DNA of 64,000 bases from Scatosoma sp045643825 (lineage in GTDB: Bacteria; Bacillota; Clostridia; Christensenellales; Borkfalkiaceae): positions 12,455-76,454 of the forward strand of contig JAZRFV010000022.1 in NCBI GenBank assembly GCA_045643825.1, given 5' to 3'. Under the pieces are notes generated by a model, which saw only the letters and a list, made by a program, of their open reading frames with translations, was not told the DNA's origin and did no database searches. The position numbers and the translations under genes are program-made. Of this stretch, positions 32,330 to 40,067 are shown piece after piece. Position 1 is the stretch's first letter; the number at the start of each line of letters is the position of its first letter.

Positions 32330-32458
32330 TCAGTCAAAAATATCCATTTTCCATTTATTGAGCTTGCTGGTCAGCTTTGCCGCCCTTTGGGGCGGTGCAA
32401 TTAACACCTCACGCTCCCATTCACGGATTTTTTGATAAATTTTTTCTTTATTTTTCAT
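32330..32458 (-). CDS. Possible 42-residue Lys-rich protein
   Basis: Minus-strand ORF filling the gap between the PflX-type and ABC-F genes. It begins MKNKEKIYQKIREWERE, continues VLIAPPQRAAKL and ends KWKMDIFD; composition (amphipathic, Lys/Glu/Trp-rich helix) looks protein-like rather than random. No ribosome site and no good promoter precede it. I recognise no family. It lies antisense to the transcripts on either side. Confidence 0.4.
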   Translation of the reverse strand: MKNKEKIYQKIREWEREVLIAPPQRAAKLTSKLNKWKMDIFD

Positions 32459-32511
32459 AGCATTAGCTTGCGTTTTTATACGCATTTTATTCTTATTATA
32501 CGAGGTTGTGT

Positions 32512-34413
32512 ATGTTGCTTTCGGCGGACAATTTATCCTTTGGTTTTAATGGTGGATCCCTGCTCGAAAATCTCTGTTTTTCCCTAAATGAGGGGGACAG
32601 GGTTGGGTTGATTGGCGCAAACGGGGAAGGAAAGACCACCCTTATCCGTTTGATTTTGGGCGAGTTAGAACCGGAAAGCGGTACCTTTTTCCGTAAAAAC
32701 GGCATCCGAATCGGCTACCTCGCGCAAACGGGCGGGTACGACTCCTGCAACACCGTGTTTGAGGAAATGCGAGACGTTTTCACCACCGATATCCGTGCCA
32801 TTGAGGCACTCCGTGAAACGGAAGCTTTGTTTGCACAGGCAAAGGAAGGCAGCGACGAATACCGTGTTCTTTCGGCGAAGTACGAATATCTCAACAAGCA
32901 AATCGCCGCCCGTGACAGCTACCACTACGAGGTAAAAATCCGCACCGTACTCAATGGTATGGGCTTTGAAAACGTATACGATCAGCCCATCCATACGATG
33001 TCGGGGGGCGAAAAAACTCGTTTAAAGCTGTGCCGTCTTCTTTTGGAAGATCCCGAGCTTTTGATCTTGGACGAACCGACCAACCACCTCGATATGAAGA
33101 CGTTGTTTTGGTTGGAGGAATACCTTTCCACCTACAAGGGCGCCATCTTGACGGTGTCGCACGATCGATACTTCCTCGACCGCTTGGTAACCGCTATTTA
33201 CGAAATCGAAAATAAAAAGTTATCCGTGTTTAAGGGCAATTATACAAAGTATAAGGTCTTAAAAGCGGAAAAAGTTGCCCATCTTTTGAAGGAATACGAA
33301 AAACAACAGGAAGAACGGGCGCACATGCAGGAATACGTGGACAGAAACCTCGTCCGCGCCTCCACCACGAAAATGGCGCAATCGAGAAGGCTCGCTCTTG
33401 AGAAAATGGAGCTCATCGAAAAGCCTGCCTTACCCCCCACTCCCCCTCGTTTTGTGTTTTCCTACACGGATAAGCCGTACGAACGGGTGTTGGAGGTAGA
33501 AAACTTACACCTCACCGCAGGGGAAAAAACGCTACTTGACAAAGCAAGCTTTGGTATGTTGCGTGGTGAAAAATGTGCCGTTGTCGGGGATAACGGTACG
33601 GGCAAATCCACCCTCATTAAAGAGATTGTGAAAGGTAAAAACCCCGCCATTCGGCTTGGGCGTTTTGTCAAAATCGCCTGCTACGACCAGGAAAATGCCA
33701 ACCTCGATATGAACGCCTCCGTCTTGGAGGAGCTTTGGGGACGGCACGTTACTTGGGATCAAACGAAGGTACGCAATATCCTTGCACAGGCAGGCTTGGT
33801 TGCGGAAGATATGGATAAAAAGGTACGGATGTTGTCGGGCGGTGAACGAGCAAAGCTCGCCCTTGCCGTGTTCGAGTGTGAAAACGGCAATTTCCTTATC
33901 TTGGACGAACCGACCAACCACCTCGACCTTCCCGCAAGAGAGAGCCTTGAAACCGCCTTGAAAAACTTTGACGGTACGGTGTTGTTTGTGTCCCACGACC
34001 GATACTTTATCCGTGCTTTGGCAGGTAAAATCCTCGAATTGGAGGACGGAAACGCCACCGAGTATAATTGCAGTTATGAGGAATACCACGCGAAAAAAGT
34101 GGCAATGAAAGAGGCTCAAAAGAGTGTTCAACCCATACCTGCCCCCTCCATTTCGACAAATTCCGACAAAAAATCGGGTTATTACCGCACGAAAGAAGAC
34201 AGAGCCGCGGATGCACGCAAGAAAACGCGCGTGAAGAAAATAGAGGAAGAAATCGCCTCCCTTGAAACGGAAGATGCGGAAATCAACGCCTCCCTCTCCG
34301 ATCCTGCCGTGACGGGTAACTTTGCACTCTTGACGGAAAAATGCAACCGTTTAGAGGCAATCAAAACCAAACTCGACGAGCTGTATGCCGAGTATGAAAC
34401 CCTTATCGATTAA
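32512..34413 (+). CDS. ABC-F family ATPase
   Basis: Soluble tandem ATPase of the ribosome-acting ABC-F family; 633 residues from ATG 32512, 6 nt after GAGG (an in-frame TTG at 32506 is rejected). NBD1: GANGEGKTT, then MSGGEKTRLKLCRLL and LLILDEPTNHLD. Inter-domain linker with KMAQSRRLALEKME. NBD2: GDNGTGKST, LSGGERAKLALAVF and LILDEPTNHLD. C-terminal coiled coil (TRVKKIEEEIASLETEDAEI), as in Uup/YdiF types. Translation factor or resistance protein cannot be told apart. A dispersed-motif copy encodes the linker PIPAPS before the coiled coil. Confidence 0.92.
   Translation: MLLSADNLSFGFNGGSLLENLCFSLNEGDRVGLIGANGEGKTTLIRLILGELEPESGTFFRKNGIRIGYLAQTGGYDSCNTVFEEMRDVFTTDIRAIEALRETEALFAQAKEGSDEYRVLSAKYEYLNKQIAARDSYHYEVKIRTVLNGMGFENVYDQPIHTMSGGEKTRLKLCRLLLEDPELLILDEPTNHLDMKTLFWLEEYLSTYKGAILTVSHDRYFLDRLVTAIYEIENKKLSVFKGNYTKYKVLKAEKVAHLLKEYEKQQEERAHMQEYVDRNLVRASTTKMAQSRRLALEKMELIEKPALPPTPPRFVFSYTDKPYERVLEVENLHLTAGEKTLLDKASFGMLRGEKCAVVGDNGTGKSTLIKEIVKGKNPAIRLGRFVKIACYDQENANLDMNASVLEELWGRHVTWDQTKVRNILAQAGLVAEDMDKKVRMLSGGERAKLALAVFECENGNFLILDEPTNHLDLPARESLETALKNFDGTVLFVSHDRYFIRALAGKILELEDGNATEYNCSYEEYHAKKVAMKEAQKSVQPIPAPSISTNSDKKSGYYRTKEDRAADARKKTRVKKIEEEIASLETEDAEINASLSDPAVTGNFALLTEKCNRLEAIKTKLDELYAEYETLID
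34127..34149 (+). repeat. Dispersed motif copy 7 (inside ABC-F gene)
   Basis: TTCAACCCATACCTGCCCCC then TCC, one change in the core; sense to the gene but read CAA CCC ATA CCT GCC, a different frame from copy 6. Confidence 0.7.
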
Positions 34414-34440
34414 AAAATAAAATATTTTCACCAAAACCAC

Positions 34441-34469
34441 TTGACAAGGATAAGATAATATGATATCAT
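34441..34469 (+). promoter_or_regulatory. Promoter with overlapping palindrome, SPFH operon
   Basis: TTGACA (34441-34446), 17 nt, TATCAT (34464-34469). The perfect palindrome ATGATATCAT (34460-34469) covers the -10 and could be an operator. Confidence 0.7.
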
Positions 34470-34501
34470 TTTAATATCAAAAAATCCTTTCGGAGGTTTT
34501 T

Positions 34502-35533
34502 ATGGAAGAAATTATCTTAACAAATAAGAAACATGGTATGCGTGTTTTGGCAATTTACGGGCTCCTGGAATTGCTCTTCATCGCAGGGTGCATTGCCTTT
34601 GGCGTTATGTCGGAGCAACCCGCATTCGCACAATACGAAACACTCCTTCTCGCGGGTGCGGCTGTTTGTGGCGTTTTGCTGTGCGTGGCGTGGATTCCCC
34701 TCATCGGTTTGCGTGTTTTGAAGCCCCAAGAAGCACTCGCCTTGACTTTGTTCGGTAAATACATCGGCACCTTGAAGGGCGAAGGCTTTTATGCGGTAAA
34801 CCCCTTCTGCTCTGCGGTGAACCCTGCCGCTATGACCAAGCTCAACCAAAGCGGTGACGTGGGTAAGCATATGGTTGCGAAGGATACCGAAACGCAGGTA
34901 AGCCTCAACGCCGTCCCTAATAAGAAGATTTCCTTGAAGATTATGACCTTGAACAACAACCGTCAAAAGATCAACGATTGTTTGGGTAACCCTGTGGAAA
35001 TCGGTATCGCGGTTATGTGGCGTGTTGTGGATACGGCGAAGGCGGTATTCAACGTGGATAACTACAAGGAATATTTATCCTTGCAATGTGACAGCGCCCT
35101 TCGTAACGTGGTACGCATCTACCCCTACGACGTTGCCCCTGGTGTTGATACGACGGGTGACGGTGTTGCCGATGACGGTAGCCTTCGTGGTTCGAGCGAG
35201 TTGGTTGCTTCCCGTATCCGTGACGAGATTCAAGAACGTGTAAACGAAGCAGGCATCGAGATTATCGAGGCACGCATCACCTACCTTGCGTATGCACCTG
35301 AAATTGCGGCGGTTATGTTACAACGTCAGCAGGCTTCGGCAATTATCGATGCAAGAAAGATGATTGTTGACGGTGCGGTTGGCATGGTAGAAATGGCGTT
35401 GGAGCGTTTAAACGAAGGTGGGCTTGTCAACCTTGACGAAGAAAGAAAAGCGGCGATGGTATCCAACCTTTTGGTGGTACTTTGCGGCAACCACGATGCA
35501 CAACCCATCGTAAACACGGGCAGCTTATATTAA
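34502..35533 (+). CDS. SPFH/Band-7 domain membrane protein
   Basis: 343 residues: two N-terminal membrane helices (about 14-35 and 46-70), then an SPFH domain (about 70-260) with the typical tail EIQERVNEAGIEIIEARITYLAYAPEIAAVMLQRQQASAIIDARK. Such proteins form membrane scaffolds or microdomains. GGAGG lies 6 nt before the ATG. The Arc-type gene 49 nt downstream is its probable operon partner, an arrangement also seen in other Firmicutes. Own function unknown. Confidence 0.88.
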   Translation: MEEIILTNKKHGMRVLAIYGLLELLFIAGCIAFGVMSEQPAFAQYETLLLAGAAVCGVLLCVAWIPLIGLRVLKPQEALALTLFGKYIGTLKGEGFYAVNPFCSAVNPAAMTKLNQSGDVGKHMVAKDTETQVSLNAVPNKKISLKIMTLNNNRQKINDCLGNPVEIGIAVMWRVVDTAKAVFNVDNYKEYLSLQCDSALRNVVRIYPYDVAPGVDTTGDGVADDGSLRGSSELVASRIRDEIQERVNEAGIEIIEARITYLAYAPEIAAVMLQRQQASAIIDARKMIVDGAVGMVEMALERLNEGGLVNLDEERKAAMVSNLLVVLCGNHDAQPIVNTGSLY

Positions 35534-35582
35534 CACCTAAAACACGGATTTTTATAAAAAGGATAGGAGCAGGTACGAGATT

Positions 35583-35786
35583 ATGAACGATAACGGCAAA
35601 AAACAAATCCCCTTACGCTTGTCGACAAAGCTGTATAATGCCATCGCGGCATGGGCGGAGGACGATTTTCGTTCGGTGAACGGTCAAATCGAATATTTGT
35701 TGTCGGAATGCGTACGCCAACGCAAGAAAAACGGCAAATACGTATCGGATGAACTCGACGTACCGCCCGAATTAGACATTCAATAA
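35583..35786 (+). CDS. Arc-type ribbon-helix-helix protein
   Basis: 67 residues. Residues 8-48 fit an Arc/ribbon-helix-helix fold: beta-strand KQIPLRLSTK, helix 1 LYNAIAAWAEDDFR, helix 2 SVNGQIEYLLSECVRQRKK. The tail DELDVPPELDIQ is acidic. Preceded by GGAGCAGG-type ribosome site. Likely represses its own operon with the SPFH gene, for which the palindrome at 34460-34469 is a candidate operator; this is inference. Confidence 0.8.
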   Translation: MNDNGKKQIPLRLSTKLYNAIAAWAEDDFRSVNGQIEYLLSECVRQRKKNGKYVSDELDVPPELDIQ

Positions 35787-35799
35787 TGGTAAAAATGCC

Positions 35800-35838
35800 C
35801 TACGCCCCGAAAGTGATTTCGGGGCGTAGATATTTTAC
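35800..35838 (+). terminator. Terminator of the SPFH operon
   Basis: CTACGCCCCGAAA-gtga-TTTCGGGGCGTAG then ATATTTT; 13-bp stem. Confidence 0.88.
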
Positions 35839-35857
35839 AAGTATCTTATAAAAACGG

Positions 35858-35886
35858 TTGACATTTCCCCTTGGTTTACATATAAT
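35858..35886 (+). promoter_or_regulatory. Perfect consensus promoter of tRNA-Ser
   Basis: TTGACA (35858-35863), 17 nt, TATAAT (35881-35886). The 80-nt pre-tRNA leader contains a hairpin ACGCAGG...CCTGCGT. Confidence 0.9.
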
Positions 35887-35971
35887 ATAGATAGCAATTA
35901 AATCCACGCAGGCGTAGTTCGACCTGCGTCGAAGAAAAGCGAAGCGGTCATAAAAACGCACAATAAAATAT

Positions 35972-36059
35972 GCAGAGATGGTAGAGTGGTCGATTGCGGC
36001 GGTCTTGAAAACCGTTGAAACGAGAGTTTCCGGGGGTTCGAATCCCTCTCTCTGCGCCA
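35972..36059 (+). tRNA. tRNA-Ser(UGA)
   Basis: Acceptor GCAGAGA/TCTCTGC, anticodon loop CTTGAAA with anticodon TGA, long class-II variable arm (GAAAC-gaga-GTTTC), T-arm GGGGGTTCGAATCCCTC, and encoded CCA end (36057-36059). Confidence 0.97.
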
Positions 36060-36060
36060 A

Positions 36061-36095
36061 AAGAAAGGATGGGTACCTACCCATCCTTTCTTTTG
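36061..36095 (+). terminator. Terminator of tRNA-Ser
   Basis: AAGAAAGGATGGGTA-cc-TACCCATCCTTTCTT, a 15-bp perfect stem ending in TTTT. Confidence 0.85.
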
Positions 36096-36104
36096 TGATA
36101 CAAT
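36096..36104 (+). promoter_or_regulatory. Extended -10 promoter candidate for the structured RNA
   Basis: TG-A-TACAAT (36096-36104) without a recognisable -35; it would start transcription at about 36111, exactly where the structured region begins. Confidence 0.4.
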
Positions 36105-36110
36105 GCCTTC

Positions 36111-36267
36111 GAGGAGGGATTCGAGGGTGGGAGCCGTTTTGCGAGAGCAAAACGCTTTGCCTTACGAAGCTCGGAATAAGGCATACACGTTGGCAAAGGA
36201 CACCATTAATAATGGTGGAGCGGGGCGTGCCGCTAAAGGCACGAATCCCTCGCCCTCTTCTTTTTTG
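36111..36267 (+). ncRNA. Candidate structured noncoding RNA, family not identified
   Basis: No protein fits here. Visible helices: outer AGGGATTCG (36115-36123) with CGAATCCCT (36242-36250); CGTTTTGC-gaga-GCAAAACG (36135-36154, GNRA-type loop); CTTTGCC (36155-36161) with GGCAAAG (36192-36198), enclosing a competing GCCTTA/TAAGGC; CACCATT-aat-AATGGTG (36201-36217); CGTGCC-gctaaa-GGCACG. The far end CGCCCTCTTCTTTTTT resembles a terminator tail. So many nested perfect pairings in 157 nt argue for a functional RNA. Unpaired segments such as ATACACGTT may be conserved. Confidence 0.55.
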
Positions 36268-36284
36268 CGTTAGAGGGGTAAGAG

Positions 36285-36336
36285 AAACCCCGCATTATTG
36301 GGGGTTCGTGCGAGGAGGTAAGCATGCGGGGTTTTT
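36285..36336 (+). terminator. Strong hairpin downstream of the structured RNA
   Basis: AAACCCCGCAT (36285-36295) with ATGCGGGGTTT (36324-36334) then TT; smaller alternatives AGGGGT/ACCCCG and CCCCG/GGGGG overlap it, so it could also act as an attenuator. The remaining sequence to 36467 holds one small hairpin (GATGGC-ttt-GCCATC). Confidence 0.6.
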
Positions 36337-36467
36337 CATAAGTGCGAAGCTCACTCCTTACCGACGACGCTTTGATGGCTTTGCCATCAATAACCCTCTC
36401 TCCGCGTAATAAAACACAGCTTTTTATCTTAAATCCTTTATTACGGATACTATATAATCTCATCGCC

Positions 36468-36496
36468 TTGATTTTTGTTAGAGTTTGTGCTATAAT
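36468..36496 (+). promoter_or_regulatory. Promoter of the double-4Fe4S gene
   Basis: TTGATT (36468-36473), 17 nt, TATAAT (36491-36496); leader of only about 14 nt containing AGAGG. Confidence 0.75.
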
Positions 36497-36516
36497 ATAC
36501 ACAAGAGGTAAACCTT

Positions 36517-37182
36517 ATGCAAACGAAATTAAAACAACTCGGATATGATTTAGGTGCGGATTTGGTCGGCTTTTGTAAGCTCCCCACTCCGCCCGTAAAA
36601 GAACTCCCTGACAACACCTACGCCGTATCCATTGCGGTGAAATTATCCGACGCCGTCTTAAAAACAATCGATGGTGCCCCCTCCTTCGTGTATTTTCAGC
36701 ACTATCGCACGGCAAACGCATTGCTTGACCAAATCGCCTTTCGTCTTGCCCGTGAAATTGAAAAGGCGGGCTTTTCCGCCCTGCCCGTTGCTGCCAGCCA
36801 AAGCCTTGGCAAAAACAACCCCTACTACGGCGTAATCCCCCACAAGACAGCGGCGGTACTTTCGGGCCTTGGTTTCGTTGGGAAGAGCGGACTTTTCCTT
36901 TCCGAAAAATACGGCAGTAAAGTGCGTCTTGCGACAATCATCACGGACATGCCCCTCTCAAATGAGCTTCCCGTCATCGAAAACGGCTGTGGGGATTGCC
37001 ACGCTTGTCAAACGGCTTGCCCGGCAGGTGCCATCTACGGAACGCCCCCTACCACAGATGGGGAACGCAACCTCGATCCCGAAAAATGCTCCCGTTATAT
37101 GAAGGAGCATTTCCAAGATATCGGCCGTGGGAGTGTATGCGGTATCTGTGTAAAGGTTTGCCCCAAAAACAAGCTCCGCTAA
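36517..37182 (+). CDS. Double 4Fe-4S cluster protein, short QueG-like
   Basis: 221 residues. The N-terminal part resembles the epoxyqueuosine reductase (QueG) fold (LGADLVGFCKLP; SLGKNNPYYGVIPHKTAAVLSGLGFVGKSGL), and two ferredoxin-type clusters follow: CGDCHACQTACPAGA and, near the end, CGICVKVCP. It lacks the C-terminal HEAT-like region of true QueG (over 300 residues), so queuosine synthesis is not assured; related short proteins have no known role to me. Stand-alone gene with its own promoter and terminator. Confidence 0.8.
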   Translation: MQTKLKQLGYDLGADLVGFCKLPTPPVKELPDNTYAVSIAVKLSDAVLKTIDGAPSFVYFQHYRTANALLDQIAFRLAREIEKAGFSALPVAASQSLGKNNPYYGVIPHKTAAVLSGLGFVGKSGLFLSEKYGSKVRLATIITDMPLSNELPVIENGCGDCHACQTACPAGAIYGTPPTTDGERNLDPEKCSRYMKEHFQDIGRGSVCGICVKVCPKNKLR

Positions 37183-37199
37183 AAATTACATCAATCAAA

Positions 37200-37237
37200 A
37201 ACACCGCTTGGCGTATCTACCAAGCGGTGTTCCTTTT
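37200..37237. terminator. Bidirectional terminator
   Basis: AACACCGCTTGG-cgtatcta-CCAAGCGGTGTT then CCTTTT; lies between the convergent 4Fe-4S and GH31 genes. Confidence 0.85.
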
Positions 37238-37241
37238 ACCT

Positions 37242-39716
37242 TTATAAAATTTCCTTCAAACGCTGTTTTGTTGCCATATCCACAGGCAAGGTGTCCACCA
37301 CCTTCGCATATTCCTCTTCCGAGGTCACCGTTTTCAAGGTTTTGTATGCACTATCCTTGTTGCCGTTGATACCCTGTGCCTCAGCCAACACTTTGCAAGC
37401 ACGTTTTAACCATTTTTCCAAACGAGTCGTCGAGGGATAAACCACCTCTACACGGTAAGTTTTATCCGCCTCGAAGGGGATAACCACCTCCACACAATCG
37501 GTTAAGCGTTTCTTCGTTTCCGTTTCTTCACCGTTTACAAACAAGCGTACCTGCCCGTTTTCCACCGACTTAAAGCGTACCTTCACCTCACGGTTTTCAG
37601 GGATAATGGTAGGATCGCCTTCGGCGGAAATCGTCAATACTTGCGTACATGCCCCCTCCATTTCGCTGTATTCCGACTTAAACATGGTAAACAGCACGTT
37701 GGGGTTTTGCCCATCCAGGCCATCCTCGTACATGGTGTATTCGCCCGTACCTTCGTACGCCCAAACCTCTAATTTTTGAGGGTTATAAACGGTGTTTGCG
37801 TTGTCCATCGAAAGGGGGATAATCGCACCCTCTTTCGCCAATACGGGGATACTCTCCACCCCACGGAGCAACGAAACGTCCTTACCACCTTCCTCTGCCT
37901 CGTAAACGTCACCCGTGAAGATATCCGTCCACTTGCCTTGCGGAATCCACGCACGCACACGTGCGTATCCGTCGGGGTACGCCTTTTGCGTTACGGGTGC
38001 AACAATCAACTGACTGCCGAAGCGGTATTCCTCTTTATAATTATACGCGCCGTACTCATTCCACTCGTAATAAAGCGGTTCGATTAACGCCGTGCCTTCC
38101 ACACAGTTTAAATAATTTGCCGTATACAGGTATGGAACGAGTTTATGTCGAAGACGTAAAAAGTCCTCCACAATCGCCCCTGTCGAGCCGTAGAGCCAAG
38201 GCTCCTTCGACAAAGTTTCTTCCTTTGCACAATGCAAACGAGTGATGGGACTAAACACCCCAAACTGCACGTGACGGGCAAACAATTCGTTGGATTTTTC
38301 ACCAAAATTATGCCCACCGATGTCGTGGCTCCACCACGTATACCCGACGTTGGTTGCGGTAGCGGTGAAGTACGGCAGGTACGCCAAGGTACGCCAAGTA
38401 ATCTCCGTATCCCCCGAGAAACCGACTGGATAACGGTGCGAACCCACCCCTGCATAGCGCGACAAAATCATCGGTACGGTATGCTTGGTCGCATTGTCGT
38501 AGTAATGGTAATGGTTAAGCGCCCAAAGCGGATCGTATTTCTCCGTCAACGGCTCTAACTCCTTCTGCCAATAAGGGCGAGCGTCGTGCCACTCGATGTC
38601 CGCTTGTTGCCAGTCAATCCACCAAAAGTCCACACCCATTTCTTCGTGTGGAGTATGTGCCAAGTCAAAATAGGCGTTGATAAAACGATCGTACGAGAAA
38701 TCAAAGGGTACAGGAAGGTTACTATTAGAATCCATACCCATCGCCGCCGCCATATTACGGTAGCAATCCTCCCACCAACGGAAACCGTCGGCAGGGTGCA
38801 AATTCAAGGTCACCTTCATACCGCGTGCGTGCAACTCGTCCAAGAAGCCCTTCGGATCGGGGAACAAATTCTTGTTCCAGGTATACCCCGTCCAACCCAA
38901 ATGTTGAGGCTGTACCACCGTATATTCAGGGCCACCCTTACCGCTTGCTGTGATGCCAAGCTCCTCATCCGCATGCACGGAATAGTGCCAATCCATATCC
39001 ACCGTCGCTACGCTGATGGGTACCCCACGCTCCTCAAAACGGTTTAATACACGCAAATATTCCTCATCCGTATACACGTGATAACGGCTCCACCAGTTGC
39101 CAAGTGCGAAACGAGGAAGTAAGGGTGTTCTTCCCGTCAGCATATACAATGCACGGACAGCCCCTCTAAAATCGTTGCCATACACGAAAACGTACTCGTC
39201 CGAGCCGTTCGCCTTTTCGTTTTTCACCTCGCCATTGCTGCCAAGGGTTAAGGAGTCGGAATCGTCAAGGATCGCCAAGCCCGTCTTGGAGCAAACCCCT
39301 TTGTCGAGCTGGATTTGGTAAGGCACGTCCCCATTTACCCACGGGCGGGAATGGGTGTCGCCGTTGCAATTGTCCAGCGTACGGCAGGTACCCAAAAGGT
39401 TGCCGTGGTTGTTCAAGCTACGGCGCAAGTCCCCGATTTCCACATAGCATTGTGCACGGTCCTTGTACAGTACCAAACGGCATACGGGTGTCGTAATCAC
39501 CGCGTGGGTTTGGTCGCCGTCCATCTCAAATTGCTGTGGCTCGGTATTACGATACCAAATCGCCTGCGTTGCCTCGTCACGGAATTTTAAGGCAGGGCTC
39601 TTTTCAATACGGAAAAGCCTATCGGTAAGCACCGTCACACGGTAGTCCAACCAATACACCATATTCTCTTTATACGCCAAAGGCGCCGTTTTTGCAATCA
39701 ATTGTGTTTTTAACAT
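37242..39716 (-). CDS. Glycoside hydrolase family 31 (alpha-glucosidase/xylosidase type)
   Basis: 824 residues, no signal peptide, so probably cytoplasmic. N-terminal beta-sandwich, then the catalytic barrel with nucleophile Asp368 (VDFWWID) and acid/base Asp436 (RYPVGFSGD). PRFALGNWWSRYHVYTDEEYL (201-221) is the family entry motif. A C-terminal beta domain and an unusual helical tail of about 80 residues (LEKWLKRACKVLAEAQGINGNKDSAYK) follow. Substrate cannot be read. Overlaps the DUF1653 gene by 7 nt. A weak relic of the dispersed motif may lie at 37641-37660. Confidence 0.93.
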   Translation of the reverse strand: MLKTQLIAKTAPLAYKENMVYWLDYRVTVLTDRLFRIEKSPALKFRDEATQAIWYRNTEPQQFEMDGDQTHAVITTPVCRLVLYKDRAQCYVEIGDLRRSLNNHGNLLGTCRTLDNCNGDTHSRPWVNGDVPYQIQLDKGVCSKTGLAILDDSDSLTLGSNGEVKNEKANGSDEYVFVYGNDFRGAVRALYMLTGRTPLLPRFALGNWWSRYHVYTDEEYLRVLNRFEERGVPISVATVDMDWHYSVHADEELGITASGKGGPEYTVVQPQHLGWTGYTWNKNLFPDPKGFLDELHARGMKVTLNLHPADGFRWWEDCYRNMAAAMGMDSNSNLPVPFDFSYDRFINAYFDLAHTPHEEMGVDFWWIDWQQADIEWHDARPYWQKELEPLTEKYDPLWALNHYHYYDNATKHTVPMILSRYAGVGSHRYPVGFSGDTEITWRTLAYLPYFTATATNVGYTWWSHDIGGHNFGEKSNELFARHVQFGVFSPITRLHCAKEETLSKEPWLYGSTGAIVEDFLRLRHKLVPYLYTANYLNCVEGTALIEPLYYEWNEYGAYNYKEEYRFGSQLIVAPVTQKAYPDGYARVRAWIPQGKWTDIFTGDVYEAEEGGKDVSLLRGVESIPVLAKEGAIIPLSMDNANTVYNPQKLEVWAYEGTGEYTMYEDGLDGQNPNVLFTMFKSEYSEMEGACTQVLTISAEGDPTIIPENREVKVRFKSVENGQVRLFVNGEETETKKRLTDCVEVVIPFEADKTYRVEVVYPSTTRLEKWLKRACKVLAEAQGINGNKDSAYKTLKTVTSEEEYAKVVDTLPVDMATKQRLKEIL

Positions 39717-39934
39717 TCTTCCCCTCCGATATAGGTAAAGCGTTGATAGGTTTTACCATCCCGTTCCACCCGTTCATTCCACATTTCCACGGGGCGTACC
39801 CACACGCCGCCTTCGCCGTACAAGGCACGGTACACGACCATACGCGCACCCGTTTCCGAGTGCGTCGCAATTGCGATTACTTCATATTCATTGCCCTTAA
39901 AGTGGCGATATTTTCCAAGCTTAATTTCATCCAT
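39710..39934 (-). CDS. DUF1653 protein, leaderless
   Basis: 74 residues covering one DUF1653 domain: KLGKYRHFKGNEYEVIAIATHSETGARMVVYRALYGEGGVWVRPVEMW. Small widespread protein of unknown role, probably a beta-barrel reader of a ligand or protein. The first gene of a two-gene unit with the GH31 gene (7-nt overlap). The promoter at 39941-39969 places the first transcribed base on the ATG, so the mRNA has no leader. Confidence 0.88.
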   Translation of the reverse strand: MDEIKLGKYRHFKGNEYEVIAIATHSETGARMVVYRALYGEGGVWVRPVEMWNERVERDGKTYQRFTYIGGEEC

Positions 39935-39940
39935 ACGATT

Positions 39941-39969
39941 AGTTTACCACATTTACAAGGAAAATGCAA
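39941..39969 (-). promoter_or_regulatory. Promoter giving a leaderless DUF1653 transcript
   Basis: Minus strand TTGCAT (39964-39969), 17 nt, TAAACT (39941-39946); predicted first base 39934, the A of ATG. Confidence 0.55.
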
Positions 39970-40067
39970 GGTTTCCCAAAAAAAATATGGAAATCTGTTA
40001 CAAAATCAATAGCTTTTCAAGAAAAAAAGTATTATAATATTCCTCGGTTTTAAAAAGGAGGGCTTTT

